DNA from: JAJFJD01 sp965228695 | Lineage (GTDB): Bacteria > Pseudomonadota > Alphaproteobacteria > UBA8366 | Direction of reading: 5' to 3' | Assembly: GCA_965228695.1 (NCBI GenBank) | Contig: CBDDIB010000002.1 | Coordinates: 1,984,001 to 2,048,000 of the forward strand | Length of the DNA stretch: 64,000 nt | Part shown: positions 1 to 8,861 of the stretch, one piece after another | How positions within the stretch are numbered: the stretch's first letter is position 1 | Layout: every line of letters begins with the position of its first letter | Made by a program: the position numbers and the translations under genes | Notes under the pieces: model-generated | Databases searched by the model: none | What the model saw: the letters and a program-made list of their open reading frames with translations, nothing else | What the model was told of the DNA's origin: nothing

Positions 1-1379
1 TGACCGGGCGCGGCCGCTACACGCTGACCGAACTCGACCAGGACGCGCTGTACCGCCCGTTGACGAAATGGAACTGCGTACTCGACAGCGGGGCAGAGCT
101 ACCGAAGATGGTGCGGCGCGCGTTCCGAGAAATGACGACCGGCAAGCCTGGCGCCGCGCATATCGGTCTGCCGTACGACGTCCAGAACCAGCCGGTCGAC
201 GACACCGACGTTTGGGCCGACGAAAGCCTCGGGCGGTTCCCGGCCTGGCGAACGGGACCGGATGAAGACTCCATCGGTCGGGCGGCGGACGTCATCCTGT
301 CGGGCAAGCAGCCGATGTTCATTTGCGGCGGCGGCGTGGTCATTTCCGGCGCGGAAGCGGAACTCCGGTCTCTGGCGGAGCTGTTGGACGCACCCGTCGC
401 GACCACGGTCAGCGGGCAGGGCAGCATCTCCGATGCGCATCCGCTTGCCGTCGGCGTGGTCGGCAGCAATGGCGGCGTGCCGGAAACGCGGGAGATCGTC
501 GATGCGGCCGATGTGGTCGTCTTCGTGAGTTGCCGGGCCGGTTCGGTCACGACGGAGCGGTGGCGGCACCCGGCGCCCGGCACGGCGAAAATCGTCCATA
601 TCGATGTCGATCCCGGTGTCATCGGTGCGAGCTATGAGACCGATGCCGCCGTGGTCGGCGATGCCCGCGAGGCGCTAGCGGCGTTGGTCGCCGAGATTTC
701 CGGCCGCGGTGTCAAAGGTGAAGAGGCCGGCGCGATCCGGGACCGGATCGCCACGATGAAGAAGGCGAAATTCGACGCCTTCCAAGCCTTGGCGGATTCA
801 AACGACACGCCGATCAAGCCGGAACGGGTGATTGCCGACCTGCAGGCCGTCTTGCCGGAAGATGCGATCACCGTCGCCGATCCGGGCACACCCTGCCCCT
901 ATTTCTCGGCGTTCTATCAGCAGAACACGACCGGGCGGCAGTTCATTTCCAACCGGGCACATGGCGCGCTTGGGTTTTCGCTCGCCGGCACGATCGGCGC
1001 GCATTACGGTCGGCCGGATCGTCAGGTGGTGGCGGTCATGGGCGACGGCAGTTTCGGCATGTCGGTGGGCGAACTCGAGACGATCGTCCGCTTCAATCTG
1101 CCGATCACGGTGGTGGTGATCTCGAATAGCGTGTTCGGCTGGATCAAGGCGGGCCAGAAGAGCGGCTATGACGAACGGTATTATTCGGTCGATTTCTCGC
1201 GAACGGACCATGCGAAGGTCGCGGCGGCATTCGGATTGAAGACGTGGACGGTCGAGGATCCGGCGAATTTGCAAAAGGCGTTCCGGGCGGCGACCGACAG
1301 CGGCGGCCCGGCGCTGGTCGATGTGATTTGCCAGCCGTTGCAGGAAGCCAAAGCCCCCGTCAGCGAATGGGTAGCGTAG
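1..1379 (+). CDS. Thiamine-diphosphate-dependent enzyme, acetolactate-synthase-like (5' end cut by window)
   Basis: The reading frame is open from base 3 and runs into the window edge, so the N-terminus is missing. What is visible starts inside the PYR domain (RPLTKWNCVLDSG, then a PGAAHIGLPYDV block), continues with the central FAD/ADP-fold domain, and ends with the ThDP-binding domain. The latter carries the GDG...N motif: GDGSFGMSVGEL near 1041 and an Asn in VVISNSVFGW near 1126. This layout is that of the acetolactate synthase, glyoxylate carboligase, benzoylformate decarboxylase and sulfopyruvate/sulfoacetaldehyde family. It is likely a cytoplasmic 2-oxoacid decarboxylase or ligase; the substrate cannot be read from the sequence. 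The next gene starts 8 bp downstream and is probably co-transcribed. No small regulatory subunit (IlvH) is adjacent, which argues for a catabolic enzyme rather than branched-chain biosynthesis. Confidence 0.88.
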   Translation, partial: TGRGRYTLTELDQDALYRPLTKWNCVLDSGAELPKMVRRAFREMTTGKPGAAHIGLPYDVQNQPVDDTDVWADESLGRFPAWRTGPDEDSIGRAADVILSGKQPMFICGGGVVISGAEAELRSLAELLDAPVATTVSGQGSISDAHPLAVGVVGSNGGVPETREIVDAADVVVFVSCRAGSVTTERWRHPAPGTAKIVHIDVDPGVIGASYETDAAVVGDAREALAALVAEISGRGVKGEEAGAIRDRIATMKKAKFDAFQALADSNDTPIKPERVIADLQAVLPEDAITVADPGTPCPYFSAFYQQNTTGRQFISNRAHGALGFSLAGTIGAHYGRPDRQVVAVMGDGSFGMSVGELETIVRFNLPITVVVISNSVFGWIKAGQKSGYDERYYSVDFSRTDHAKVAAAFGLKTWTVEDPANLQKAFRAATDSGGPALVDVICQPLQEAKAPVSEWVA

Positions 1380-1387
1380 GAGCGGAC

Positions 1388-2305
1388 ATGACAAAATTCA
1401 GACAAACCGCAAACGGGAACGAAATTTTTCTGGACCATATCGCTCACTGGGTGCCGGATATGGAACCGGCGGCCGGCGCGTTGGAAAATCTCGGCTTTAC
1501 CCTCACGCCGTATACCGAGCACACCAACTCGACCGCGCCGGGCGAGCCGATCGTGCCGGCCGGCAGTGCGAATCAGTGCATCATGCTGCGGGAAGGGTAT
1601 TTGGAGATTCTGACGCCGACGGCGGATACGGCGGTCGGCCGCGAAGTGAGCGCCGGAATCGACCGGTATGTCGGTGTCCATCTGGCGGCCTTCGGATGTG
1701 CGGACTCGCCGGCGCAGCGCGAACGGCTTATCGGTGAAGGTTTCGATCAGCGCCCGGTCGTGGACTTGCGGCGTGAGGTCGATGACGAGAATGGGGAAGC
1801 CGGGACGCTTCAGTTCACGGTGATACGACCCGTTCCCGGGACGATGGCCGAAGGGCGCATCCAGTTCCTCACCCATCATACCCCGGACCTGCTGTGGCAG
1901 GAGCGCTGGATGGCGCACCCGAACGGCGCCGAACGTCTGACCGAACTCTTTATCTGCGTGGCGGATCCTGACGAGGCGGTCGGGCGCTATGAGCGATACC
2001 TCGATCGAAAGCCGGAAAAGATCGGTGACGGCTGGTTAATAACCGTCGAACGGGGGAGGGTCGCATTACTGACGCCTGGCATGTTAACCGAACTTGTTGC
2101 CGATTTCGCGATTCCGGGCCTGCCATATATCGCCGGCTACACCCTTCAATGCAACGATTTATCGAGCACAATCAAGTATTTGAATTCGCGTAAAATTCTT
2201 TACAGAGAATTAACAAACGATGTGGTAGCGGTCGTCTGTCCGCCGGCCTTGGGTGGTATCCTGCTATTCACCAGTAAAGGATACGCTTTGCCGTGGGGGC
2301 AATGA
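1388..2305 (+). CDS. VOC (glyoxalase-like) superfamily protein
   Basis: This 305-residue protein opens with a typical vicinal-oxygen-chelate strand (FLDHIAHWVPDM, residues about 14-25). It has later metal-ligand-like positions in YVGVHLAAFG and a second half (about 175-300) that repeats the fold, as in Glyoxalase_3-type proteins. Such proteins bind a divalent metal and act as dioxygenases, isomerases or glyoxalases; the reaction here is unknown. I chose ATG 1388 because TAGGAGCG lies just upstream and because the longer frame upstream overlaps the ThDP enzyme. The 8-bp gap to the ThDP gene suggests both act on one carboxylate pathway. The last 250 bases are more AT-rich than the rest but the frame is intact. 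Confidence 0.8.
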   Translation: MTKFRQTANGNEIFLDHIAHWVPDMEPAAGALENLGFTLTPYTEHTNSTAPGEPIVPAGSANQCIMLREGYLEILTPTADTAVGREVSAGIDRYVGVHLAAFGCADSPAQRERLIGEGFDQRPVVDLRREVDDENGEAGTLQFTVIRPVPGTMAEGRIQFLTHHTPDLLWQERWMAHPNGAERLTELFICVADPDEAVGRYERYLDRKPEKIGDGWLITVERGRVALLTPGMLTELVADFAIPGLPYIAGYTLQCNDLSSTIKYLNSRKILYRELTNDVVAVVCPPALGGILLFTSKGYALPWGQ

Positions 2306-2330
2306 GGGCGGACGGTCGCAGGACAAACAC

Positions 2331-3527
2331 ATGACGGATTTGTTGCCCCGGCAGATTTTCCCAGCTGGCGCCAAAATCTTTACCGAAGGGGACGAAGGTC
2401 ACTTCGCCTATGCCATTGAGCAGGGCACGGTAGAGGTATCGCAGTTGAGCAAGGGTAGGAAAGTCGTCTTGGCTCGATTGGGCGATGGCGAATTGCTGGG
2501 GGAGATGGCGTTGGTCGATGGCTCGCCGCGAAGTGCGACCGCCGTGGCCACCGAGGAAACACAGGTCATCGTGTTCGATCGAAACGATTTGCAGAAACGG
2601 GTCAACCAGTCCGATCCCCTCGTCGAGCTTTTGGTGCGAATGACGCTCGACCGTCTGCGGACCGCGCAACAGGTCATGCTGGACACGACCGCTCAGGCGC
2701 TGGGCAGCAAATGCCGGGCGGAACATGTGCGCGGCCGGCAAAAACTCGAAGCCGATCTGCAGGCGGCCATCGAAGGTGATTCGTTGAGTTTGCACTATCA
2801 GCCAATCGTCGACTTATCGGGCGGCCGAGTCGACGGGTTTGAGGCATTGGTACGATGGGATCATCCCGAACACGGAACCGTCGTGCCGTCCAGCTTCATC
2901 AAGTTGGCCGAAGAGACGGGTATGATCGTTCCGATGGGGCGTTGGATGCTTCGCCGTGCCCTCGAAGGCCAGAAGCAATTGCAGGCGGTGGTCGATAGCC
3001 TCGACGGCCAATCCCGGCCTATCGGCATCAGCGTCAATATTTCCAACAGACAACTCTTCACGAGCGCCGAAGTCGATGATCTCATGCAGATCGTCCAAGA
3101 GTCCGGCGTTGCATCGGAGAGTGTCGTTTTCGAAATCACCGAAACGCTTCTTATCGAAGACCCGGATCATGTTCTCGAAGCGATGCGGAAGTTCCAGAGT
3201 CAAGGCATCCGCATAGCCGCCGACGACTTCGGAACGGGCTACGCCAATCTCGCATTCCTGCACCGGTTCCCATTGGACATTCTCAAGATCGACCGGATGT
3301 TTATCACTAACATGGTCGGCGATCCGCGTAGCCGGAAGATCGTCCGCACCATTATCGATCTCGCCAAAGATCTCGGCATGTCGATCGTCGCCGAGGGAAT
3401 CGAGGACAAATCGGAGATCGAAGTGCTTCAGGAACTCGGTTGTGATTGTGGGCAGGGTTTCTTGCTCGCCCGGCCCGTTCCGCAGGAAAAAGCTGAATTG
3501 CTCGTGCGCCAGCGCGTTCGTTGGTAG
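2331..3527 (+). CDS. Cyclic-nucleotide-binding domain fused to an EAL c-di-GMP phosphodiesterase
   Basis: Residues about 8-115 form a Crp-like cyclic-nucleotide-binding domain with an intact phosphate-binding cassette (GELLGEMALVDGSPRSATA, E58 and R67). A short helical linker leads to an EAL domain (about 140-395). That domain has the catalytic set EALVRW (171-176), NISNRQ, EITETLL, DDFGTGYANL, KIDRMF, VAEGIE and QGFLLARP. There is no GGDEF domain, so the protein should hydrolyse c-di-GMP in the cytoplasm, possibly gated by cAMP or cGMP. Length is 398 residues. ATG 2331 is preferred over upstream frames that run into the VOC gene. It lies 25 bp after the VOC gene on the same strand, so it may be the regulatory tail of that catabolic operon. 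Confidence 0.9.
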   Translation: MTDLLPRQIFPAGAKIFTEGDEGHFAYAIEQGTVEVSQLSKGRKVVLARLGDGELLGEMALVDGSPRSATAVATEETQVIVFDRNDLQKRVNQSDPLVELLVRMTLDRLRTAQQVMLDTTAQALGSKCRAEHVRGRQKLEADLQAAIEGDSLSLHYQPIVDLSGGRVDGFEALVRWDHPEHGTVVPSSFIKLAEETGMIVPMGRWMLRRALEGQKQLQAVVDSLDGQSRPIGISVNISNRQLFTSAEVDDLMQIVQESGVASESVVFEITETLLIEDPDHVLEAMRKFQSQGIRIAADDFGTGYANLAFLHRFPLDILKIDRMFITNMVGDPRSRKIVRTIIDLAKDLGMSIVAEGIEDKSEIEVLQELGCDCGQGFLLARPVPQEKAELLVRQRVRW

Positions 3528-3607
3528 TGGTATGGCCGCAAGGCCGCGTGCTATGAAGGGACGAACGGATCGGCAATCCGTCCGTGACCTGTCTCCGGAG
3601 CACCCCC

Positions 3608-5041
3608 ATGACCGAACCTTGCGAGCTTACTGCTGTTGAAGCGCGGCGCCTGATCGGCCGCAAACGGCTCTCTCCCATCGAATTGCTGGAGTCCTGTATC
3701 GCCCGTATCGAAATGGTGAACGCGTCCGTCAACGCGGTCGTCGCCACTTGCTATGAGCGTGCGCGCGAGGAGGCCCGCGCCGCGACCGACGCAGTGATGC
3801 GTGGCGACCCGTTGCCGCCGCTGCATGGTCTGCCGCTTGGCGTGAAGGATCTCAACGATACCGCCGGCTTGGTAACGACTTACGGCTCGCCGATCTATGC
3901 GGACAATGTCCCGGACAAGGACGAAAGCATGGTTGCGACCCTGCGCAACGCGGGGGCCATCGTCATCGGGAAGACCAATACGCCGGAATTCGGCGCCGGC
4001 GCGAATACGAAGAACCCGGTCTATGGCGCGACCGGCAACCCGTTCGATCCGTCCCGTATCTGCGGCGGGTCGTCGGGCGGCTCGGCTGTCGCGCTTGCGA
4101 CCGATATGGTGCCGCTTTGCACCGGCTCGGATTCCGGCGGCAGCCTGCGCATCCCGGCATCCTTCTGCGGCGTCGTCGCCCACCGCAGCACGCCCGGGCT
4201 CGTGCCGACGGAAAAGCATGGGCTTGGATACACGACCTTCGGCGTACAGGGGCCGATGGCGCGCACCGTCGAGGATACGGCGATGATGTTGTCGGTGATG
4301 GCGCGGTATGACGGGCAGGATCCGCTGTCCGCGCCGGTCGACGGGGCGGCCTTCGCCGCGGTGCCCGTGGTCGATCTCAGCAAGCTCCGCGTCGCGGTCT
4401 CCGAAGACCTGGGCTTCGCGCATGTGGACAACAGCATTCGGCAGACTTTCAAGGACCGGGTGGAGCAGTTCAAATCCGTTTTTGCAGAATGCAGCGTCGG
4501 CGCACCGGACTTGAAAACGGTGCGGCGCACGAACCATGTGCTTCGGGCGATGCATTTCCTGACGCGGCATCGCGATCACTTTGCGAACAAACGGGATCAG
4601 TTGGGGCCGAACGTGATCGCCAACTATGAAATGGCACTGCAGCTGAGCGGCGAAGACGCCACGTGGGCACTGGCGGAACAGACCAAGATATTCCGCGCGA
4701 CCCAGCGTTTTTTCGACGACGTGGATATCCTGATTTGCCCGGCCGTCGCGATCCCGCCGTTCCCGGTGGAACAACCCTATTGCGACGAGGTCAACGGCGT
4801 CAAACTCGATAACTATTTCGAGTGGTTGGGGATGACCTGGGGGCTGACCATTCCCGGGAACCCGGTCACGGCATTGCCGTGCGGTCTGGAGCCGAGCGGC
4901 GCACCCTTCGGCATTCAGATTTGCGGCAAGCACTACGATGACCGCTTCGTGCTCGGCGTCGCGAAGGCGTTGGAAGCGTTGTTCGCGGAAAACGCCGACC
5001 TCGCCCGGCCGTTACCGGACATCAAGGCGCTGGCGGCCTAG
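3608..5041 (+). CDS. Amidase signature family enzyme
   Basis: This 477-residue protein carries the full amidase-signature triad: Lys80 in GVKDLND, cis-Ser155 in GGSSGGSAVAL and nucleophile Ser179 in GSDSGGSLRIP. The 24-residue Ser-Ser spacing is the canonical one. It should hydrolyse a carboxamide (or related amide) in the cytoplasm; there is no signal peptide. Start ATG 3608 has a CGGAG ribosome-binding site about 9 bases upstream; an in-frame start 24 bases earlier has none. It lies 80 bp after the EAL gene and ends base-to-base against the convergent GntR gene. It is one of three amidase-signature enzymes in the window, and the three are clearly different in sequence. Confidence 0.9.
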   Translation: MTEPCELTAVEARRLIGRKRLSPIELLESCIARIEMVNASVNAVVATCYERAREEARAATDAVMRGDPLPPLHGLPLGVKDLNDTAGLVTTYGSPIYADNVPDKDESMVATLRNAGAIVIGKTNTPEFGAGANTKNPVYGATGNPFDPSRICGGSSGGSAVALATDMVPLCTGSDSGGSLRIPASFCGVVAHRSTPGLVPTEKHGLGYTTFGVQGPMARTVEDTAMMLSVMARYDGQDPLSAPVDGAAFAAVPVVDLSKLRVAVSEDLGFAHVDNSIRQTFKDRVEQFKSVFAECSVGAPDLKTVRRTNHVLRAMHFLTRHRDHFANKRDQLGPNVIANYEMALQLSGEDATWALAEQTKIFRATQRFFDDVDILICPAVAIPPFPVEQPYCDEVNGVKLDNYFEWLGMTWGLTIPGNPVTALPCGLEPSGAPFGIQICGKHYDDRFVLGVAKALEALFAENADLARPLPDIKALAA

Positions 5042-5743
5042 TTACTCGGCCGCGGCCGACCCGGCCGCGTCGTCCTCGCGCAGCGCCTGCTTGACGGTTT
5101 CGCAGGTCTTGCGCAGATGATTCTTCAGGATCGTGCCGAGCGCCTCGCCGTCGCGGGTTTCGAGCACGGCGAGGATTTGCTCGTGTTCCTCAATCGCCTC
5201 GGCCCATCGTGTTTTCGAGATGTTGGCGATATATCGGGCGCGGCGGATCCGCCCGGTAAGGCCGCCGTAGACGTTCATGAGTGTCCTGTTGCCGGCGATC
5301 TCGAAAATCTTGCCGTGAATTTCCTGGTTCAGCCGGAAATAGGGCATCAATTCGCCCCGCGTATAGTGAAGCGCCATTTGGTAGTGCAAGGCTTTGACCT
5401 CGGCCAGCTGTTCGCGGGTGATACGCTTGGCGGCGAGTTCGCCGGCCAGCGCTTCGAGCGTACCCATGACTTCGAACATCTCTTCCACGTCGGCTTCGGT
5501 AAGCTGCAGCACGCGGGCGCCGCGGTTGGGCGCCAGCTCGATCAACCCTTCCGACGCAAGGACCTTTAAGGCCTCGCGCAGCGGTGTTCGGGAGACGCCG
5601 AACCGCTCGCAGAGCACCCGTTCGGCGATGTGCGATCCGGGCGTAAGCTCACCTTCGACGATCAGATCACGGATGCCGGAGACCACATCGTCGTAACGCG
5701 GCTTTCCCGTTGCTTTCGCAGTTTCGTCGCCGGTGTCAGTCAC
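5042..5743 (-). CDS. GntR-family regulator, FadR/FCD subfamily
   Basis: This 233-residue protein has an N-terminal winged helix-turn-helix (ERVLCERFGVSRTPLREALKVLASEGLIEL, quoted in part; about residues 40-72) and an all-helical FCD ligand domain (about 90-220). The FCD metal-site histidines are present in EIHGKIF, EEHEQIL and KNHLRKT; the usual leading Asp is replaced by Asn in FRLNQEIH. Such regulators sense small carboxylates. The start is a GTG with AAGGA a few bases upstream. It sits 18 bp downstream of the FAD/Fe-S oxidoreductase gene on the same strand, so the two are probably one transcript. The palindrome at 8728-8739 upstream of that operon is a candidate binding site. Confidence 0.9.
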   Translation of the reverse strand: MTDTGDETAKATGKPRYDDVVSGIRDLIVEGELTPGSHIAERVLCERFGVSRTPLREALKVLASEGLIELAPNRGARVLQLTEADVEEMFEVMGTLEALAGELAAKRITREQLAEVKALHYQMALHYTRGELMPYFRLNQEIHGKIFEIAGNRTLMNVYGGLTGRIRRARYIANISKTRWAEAIEEHEQILAVLETRDGEALGTILKNHLRKTCETVKQALREDDAAGSAAAE

Positions 5744-5761
5744 GCGGTTCCTTAGCTCCTT

Positions 5762-8686
5762 TTAGGGCAACGCCGCTTCGAGGACGCGGGCGACATGGAT
5801 GGCGTTACGGCCCGCGCCGTCGGCGATTTGATGCCGACAGCTCGTACCGTCCGCGACCAACAGGATCCCACTCGGTGTCTCGCGCACCGCCGGCAGCAAC
5901 GACAGCTCCGCCATCTTCATCGAGATATCGTAATTTTCCGCATCGTATCCGAAGGCGCCGGCCATGCCGCAGCAGCTTGACGGAATCGTTCGAACGTCCA
6001 GATCGGGCACCAGGCGCAATACGGTTTCCACGGCGCCCATGGCGGCGAATGCCTTCTGATGGCAGTGCCCGTGCAGGACCGCCTCCGTCGCATCGAGCGG
6101 TTTCAAGGGAAGCGCAAGATCGTTATCTGCGGCTTGCTCGGCGAGGAATTCCTCCAGCAGCTTGGCTTGGCCGGCGAGCGCGTCGGTTTCGTCACCGGGC
6201 AGCATCGCGGTGAATTCGTCCCGTAGAGTGAACAGACAGGATGGTTCGAGCCCGACCACGGGGACACCTTTCTCGACGAAGGGCTTTAGCGCCGACAGGG
6301 TGCGTCGTGCCTCGCGTTTGGCTTCATCGACGAGGCCGACCGAAAGGAAGGTCCGCCCGCAGCATAACGGCCGGTCGCCGTCATCGGCTTTGGGCGTATG
6401 GACGGTATAGCCGGCCGCTTCCAACACCCGTAAGGCGGCGCGTGCGTTTTCCGGTTCGAAATACGTATTGAACGTGTCGGCCAGCAGGACGACGTCTTTG
6501 CCGTCCCCGGATACCGGTACCGATCCAGCGGGGCCGAAGTAATCCCGCTGCCAACGTGGCAGCGTGCGCTTGGAGCTAAAGCCGGCAAGCTTCTCCGACA
6601 GCCAAGCCAATCCCGGAACTTGGTCGCGCAGGTTTGCAAGACCGCTCAGCCGAGCCGCCCATGGCGCATAGCGCGGCAGATAACCGACGAGACGGTCCTG
6701 CAGCGACAGGCCATTCTTCCGCCGGTAATGGTGCAGGAATTCGATCTTCATGCGCGACATGTCCACGCCGGTCGGGCATTCGCGCTTACAGCCCTTGCAG
6801 CCGACGCAAAGCTTCATGGTCTCGTGCATTTCGTCCGAGGTAAAAGCATCGTCGCCGAGCTGGCCCGACAAGGCGAGGCGCAGCGTGTTGGCGCGCCCAC
6901 GGGTCAGGTGTTGCTCTTCCCCGGTCGCACGGAAGGACGGGCACATTACGTTGGCGTCGAACTTCCGGCAGGCGCCGTTGTTGTTGCACATCTCGACCGC
7001 GCCGCCGAGGCCGCCCCAGTCGGACCAGTCGAGAGCCGTGTCGATCGGCTGGACCTTGTAGCCGGGCTTGAAGCGGAACAGCGAGCGGTCGTCCATCTTC
7101 GGCGGCCGTACGATCTTTCCCGGGTTCAACAGACCCTTGGGATCGAACAGGTCTTTCACCTCTTCGAAGGATCCAGTCATGCGCGGGCCGAACATCGCCT
7201 CGTGAAATTCCGAGCGCACGAGACCGTCACCATGCTCGCCGGAATGGGATCCTTTGTATTCCCGCACCATCGCGAAGGCTTCCTCGGCGATGGCGCGCAT
7301 CTTCTTGGCGCCTTCCTCTTCCTTCAGGTTTACGATCGGCCGGACATGCAGACAGCCGACCGAGGCATGCGCATACCACGTGCCTTTGGTGCCGTATTTG
7401 TCGAAGACCCGGGTGAGGCGGTCGGTGTATTCCGCCAGGTCCTCCAGCGGGACGGCGCAATCCTCGATGAAGGAAATCGGTTTCCCGTCGCCTTTCATCG
7501 ACATCATGATGTTGAGGCCGGATTTGCGGACTTCCCAGAACTCACGTTGGTCCGCACCGGAAATGGCTTTCACCACTGCATTGGGGAAGCCCATGTCGCC
7601 CATCAATTCGTCGAGCTGTTGTAGTTTGACGAGCTGTTCTTCCTCGCTGTCGCCGGCGAATTCCACCAGCAGCAAGGCATCGGGCTCACCCTGCACGAAG
7701 CGCTCGATGGTCGGGCGGAAAATCGGGATATCGCGCGCCAAATCCATCATCGTGCGGTCGACGAGCTCGACCGCGGTTGGACCCAGTTTGACGATGTGCT
7801 GTGTCGACTCCATCGCCTTGTAGAAGGTCGGGAAGTGACAGATACCCAATACCTTATGCTTCGGCAGGCGGTGCAATTTCAAGTCGATGGCGGTCGAGAA
7901 GGCGAGGGTGCCTTCGGAACCCACCAGAAGATGCGCAAGATTGACGTCGGCGGCGCCCGGCCGGTTCGAATGACCGGGGACCAGCGCATCGATGTTGTAG
8001 CCGCCGACCCGCCGCATGAGGGGTGGGAATTTGTCGCGGATTTCATCGGCCTCGCGCGTACCGAGGTCCAACAGTTTTTTGCTGAGTTGGCGAAACTCTG
8101 GGGATTCCTCCGGCGCTTCCGCATCCATCTTAATCGCGCCGAAGTGATGGCTGCTGCCATCCGCCAGAATCGCGTCGATGCCGTGGACGTTGTCGCGCAT
8201 CGTGCCGTATTGAATCGAGCGCGCGCCGCAACTGTTATTGCCGGTCATGCCGCCGATGGTCGCCCGGCTCGATGTCGACACGTCGACCATGAACATCAGG
8301 CCATGGCGGTTGAGTAAACCGTTCAACTGATCGAGCGCCACGCCCGGTTGAACCGTAATCCGTTCGGCGTCCGGATCGAACTCGACGATATTGTTGAGAT
8401 GCTTGCTGACGTCGATGACCAGCGCCTCGCCGACGGTTTGCCCGCACTGGGACGTGCCGCCGCCGCGCGGCAGGACGGGGATACCCCGGTCCGCTGCGAT
8501 CTCGATCGACCGGCGAATATCCGCTTCCGACTTGGGTACCACCACGCCGATGGGTTCGATCTGATAGTGCGACGCATCCGTGCTGTACCGGCCGCGGCTG
8601 AACGCGTCGAACAGGACCTCGCCTTCGATTTCCCGGCGCAAGGTTGCAGCGAGTGCGCTGTCGCCGATATGCGGACTCTTGCTCAT
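5762..8686 (-). CDS. FAD-linked oxidase / Fe-S oxidoreductase fusion (D-2-hydroxyacid dehydrogenase, GlcD-GlpC type)
   Basis: This protein of about 974 residues joins an FAD-binding_4/FAD-oxidase_C half to a 4Fe-4S plus CCG-domain half. The first half carries the FAD-binding segment PRGGGTSQCGQTVG. In the second, a cysteine cluster (MCNNNGACRKF...MCPSF) lies near residue 570 and a CVGCKGCKRECP ferredoxin motif near 630. C-terminal CCG motifs are PLCCGRTFLS and SSCCGMAGAFGYD. The family oxidises D-lactate, D-2-hydroxyglutarate or glycolate and passes electrons to the respiratory chain. I place the start at ATG 8686 (MSKSPHIGDSAL), which has AGAGAG upstream. The frame stays open 153 bases further, but that part is AT-rich and un-protein-like. 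It is followed by the GntR regulator and divergent from a serine-glyoxylate-type aminotransferase, which hints at glycolate/glyoxylate chemistry (inference). Confidence 0.9.
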   Translation of the reverse strand: MSKSPHIGDSALAATLRREIEGEVLFDAFSRGRYSTDASHYQIEPIGVVVPKSEADIRRSIEIAADRGIPVLPRGGGTSQCGQTVGEALVIDVSKHLNNIVEFDPDAERITVQPGVALDQLNGLLNRHGLMFMVDVSTSSRATIGGMTGNNSCGARSIQYGTMRDNVHGIDAILADGSSHHFGAIKMDAEAPEESPEFRQLSKKLLDLGTREADEIRDKFPPLMRRVGGYNIDALVPGHSNRPGAADVNLAHLLVGSEGTLAFSTAIDLKLHRLPKHKVLGICHFPTFYKAMESTQHIVKLGPTAVELVDRTMMDLARDIPIFRPTIERFVQGEPDALLLVEFAGDSEEEQLVKLQQLDELMGDMGFPNAVVKAISGADQREFWEVRKSGLNIMMSMKGDGKPISFIEDCAVPLEDLAEYTDRLTRVFDKYGTKGTWYAHASVGCLHVRPIVNLKEEEGAKKMRAIAEEAFAMVREYKGSHSGEHGDGLVRSEFHEAMFGPRMTGSFEEVKDLFDPKGLLNPGKIVRPPKMDDRSLFRFKPGYKVQPIDTALDWSDWGGLGGAVEMCNNNGACRKFDANVMCPSFRATGEEQHLTRGRANTLRLALSGQLGDDAFTSDEMHETMKLCVGCKGCKRECPTGVDMSRMKIEFLHHYRRKNGLSLQDRLVGYLPRYAPWAARLSGLANLRDQVPGLAWLSEKLAGFSSKRTLPRWQRDYFGPAGSVPVSGDGKDVVLLADTFNTYFEPENARAALRVLEAAGYTVHTPKADDGDRPLCCGRTFLSVGLVDEAKREARRTLSALKPFVEKGVPVVGLEPSCLFTLRDEFTAMLPGDETDALAGQAKLLEEFLAEQAADNDLALPLKPLDATEAVLHGHCHQKAFAAMGAVETVLRLVPDLDVRTIPSSCCGMAGAFGYDAENYDISMKMAELSLLPAVRETPSGILLVADGTSCRHQIADGAGRNAIHVARVLEAALP

Positions 8687-8861
8687 CGAACTCTCTGGAT
8701 TGCACTTGGATTTCGTTAAATTATCATTTTGCATGCAAATTGCAATATTTGATTTTCGGATGTATTTCAATAAAGAGTTGAAAATAAAGAATTTAAAAAA
8801 GCATTTGGATTTAGATCGATCCGTTTGTATAAATTGCATTCAAATTTGGGAGTGTAAGACG
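8687..8861. promoter_or_regulatory. AT-rich divergent promoter region between oxidoreductase and aminotransferase genes
   Basis: This 175-bp gap is strikingly AT-rich compared with its high-GC neighbours. It must contain the promoters of both the minus-strand oxidoreductase-gntR operon and the plus-strand aminotransferase. It holds the palindrome TTTGCATGCAAA (8728-8739), an overlapping ATTGCAAT (8739-8746), and an AAATT...AATTT repeat (8831-8847). I cannot assign -35/-10 boxes with confidence because many A/T hexamers fit. Confidence 0.6.
8728..8739. promoter_or_regulatory. Candidate GntR/FCD operator, perfect 12-bp palindrome
   Basis: TTTGCATGCAAA is its own reverse complement and lies about 42 bases upstream of the oxidoreductase start. 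FCD-type GntR regulators commonly bind short palindromes with TTG...CAA half-sites, and the only FCD regulator nearby is encoded in the same operon (5042-5743). Binding is inferred, not shown. Confidence 0.4.

Noticed and set aside
3551..4933. Minus-strand frame of 460 codons over the first amidase
   Set aside because: Antisense to a gene with the complete amidase triad; composition typical of a shadow frame.
6620..7624. Plus-strand frame of 334 codons over the FAD/Fe-S oxidoreductase
   Set aside because: Antisense to a gene with intact FAD and 4Fe-4S motifs.
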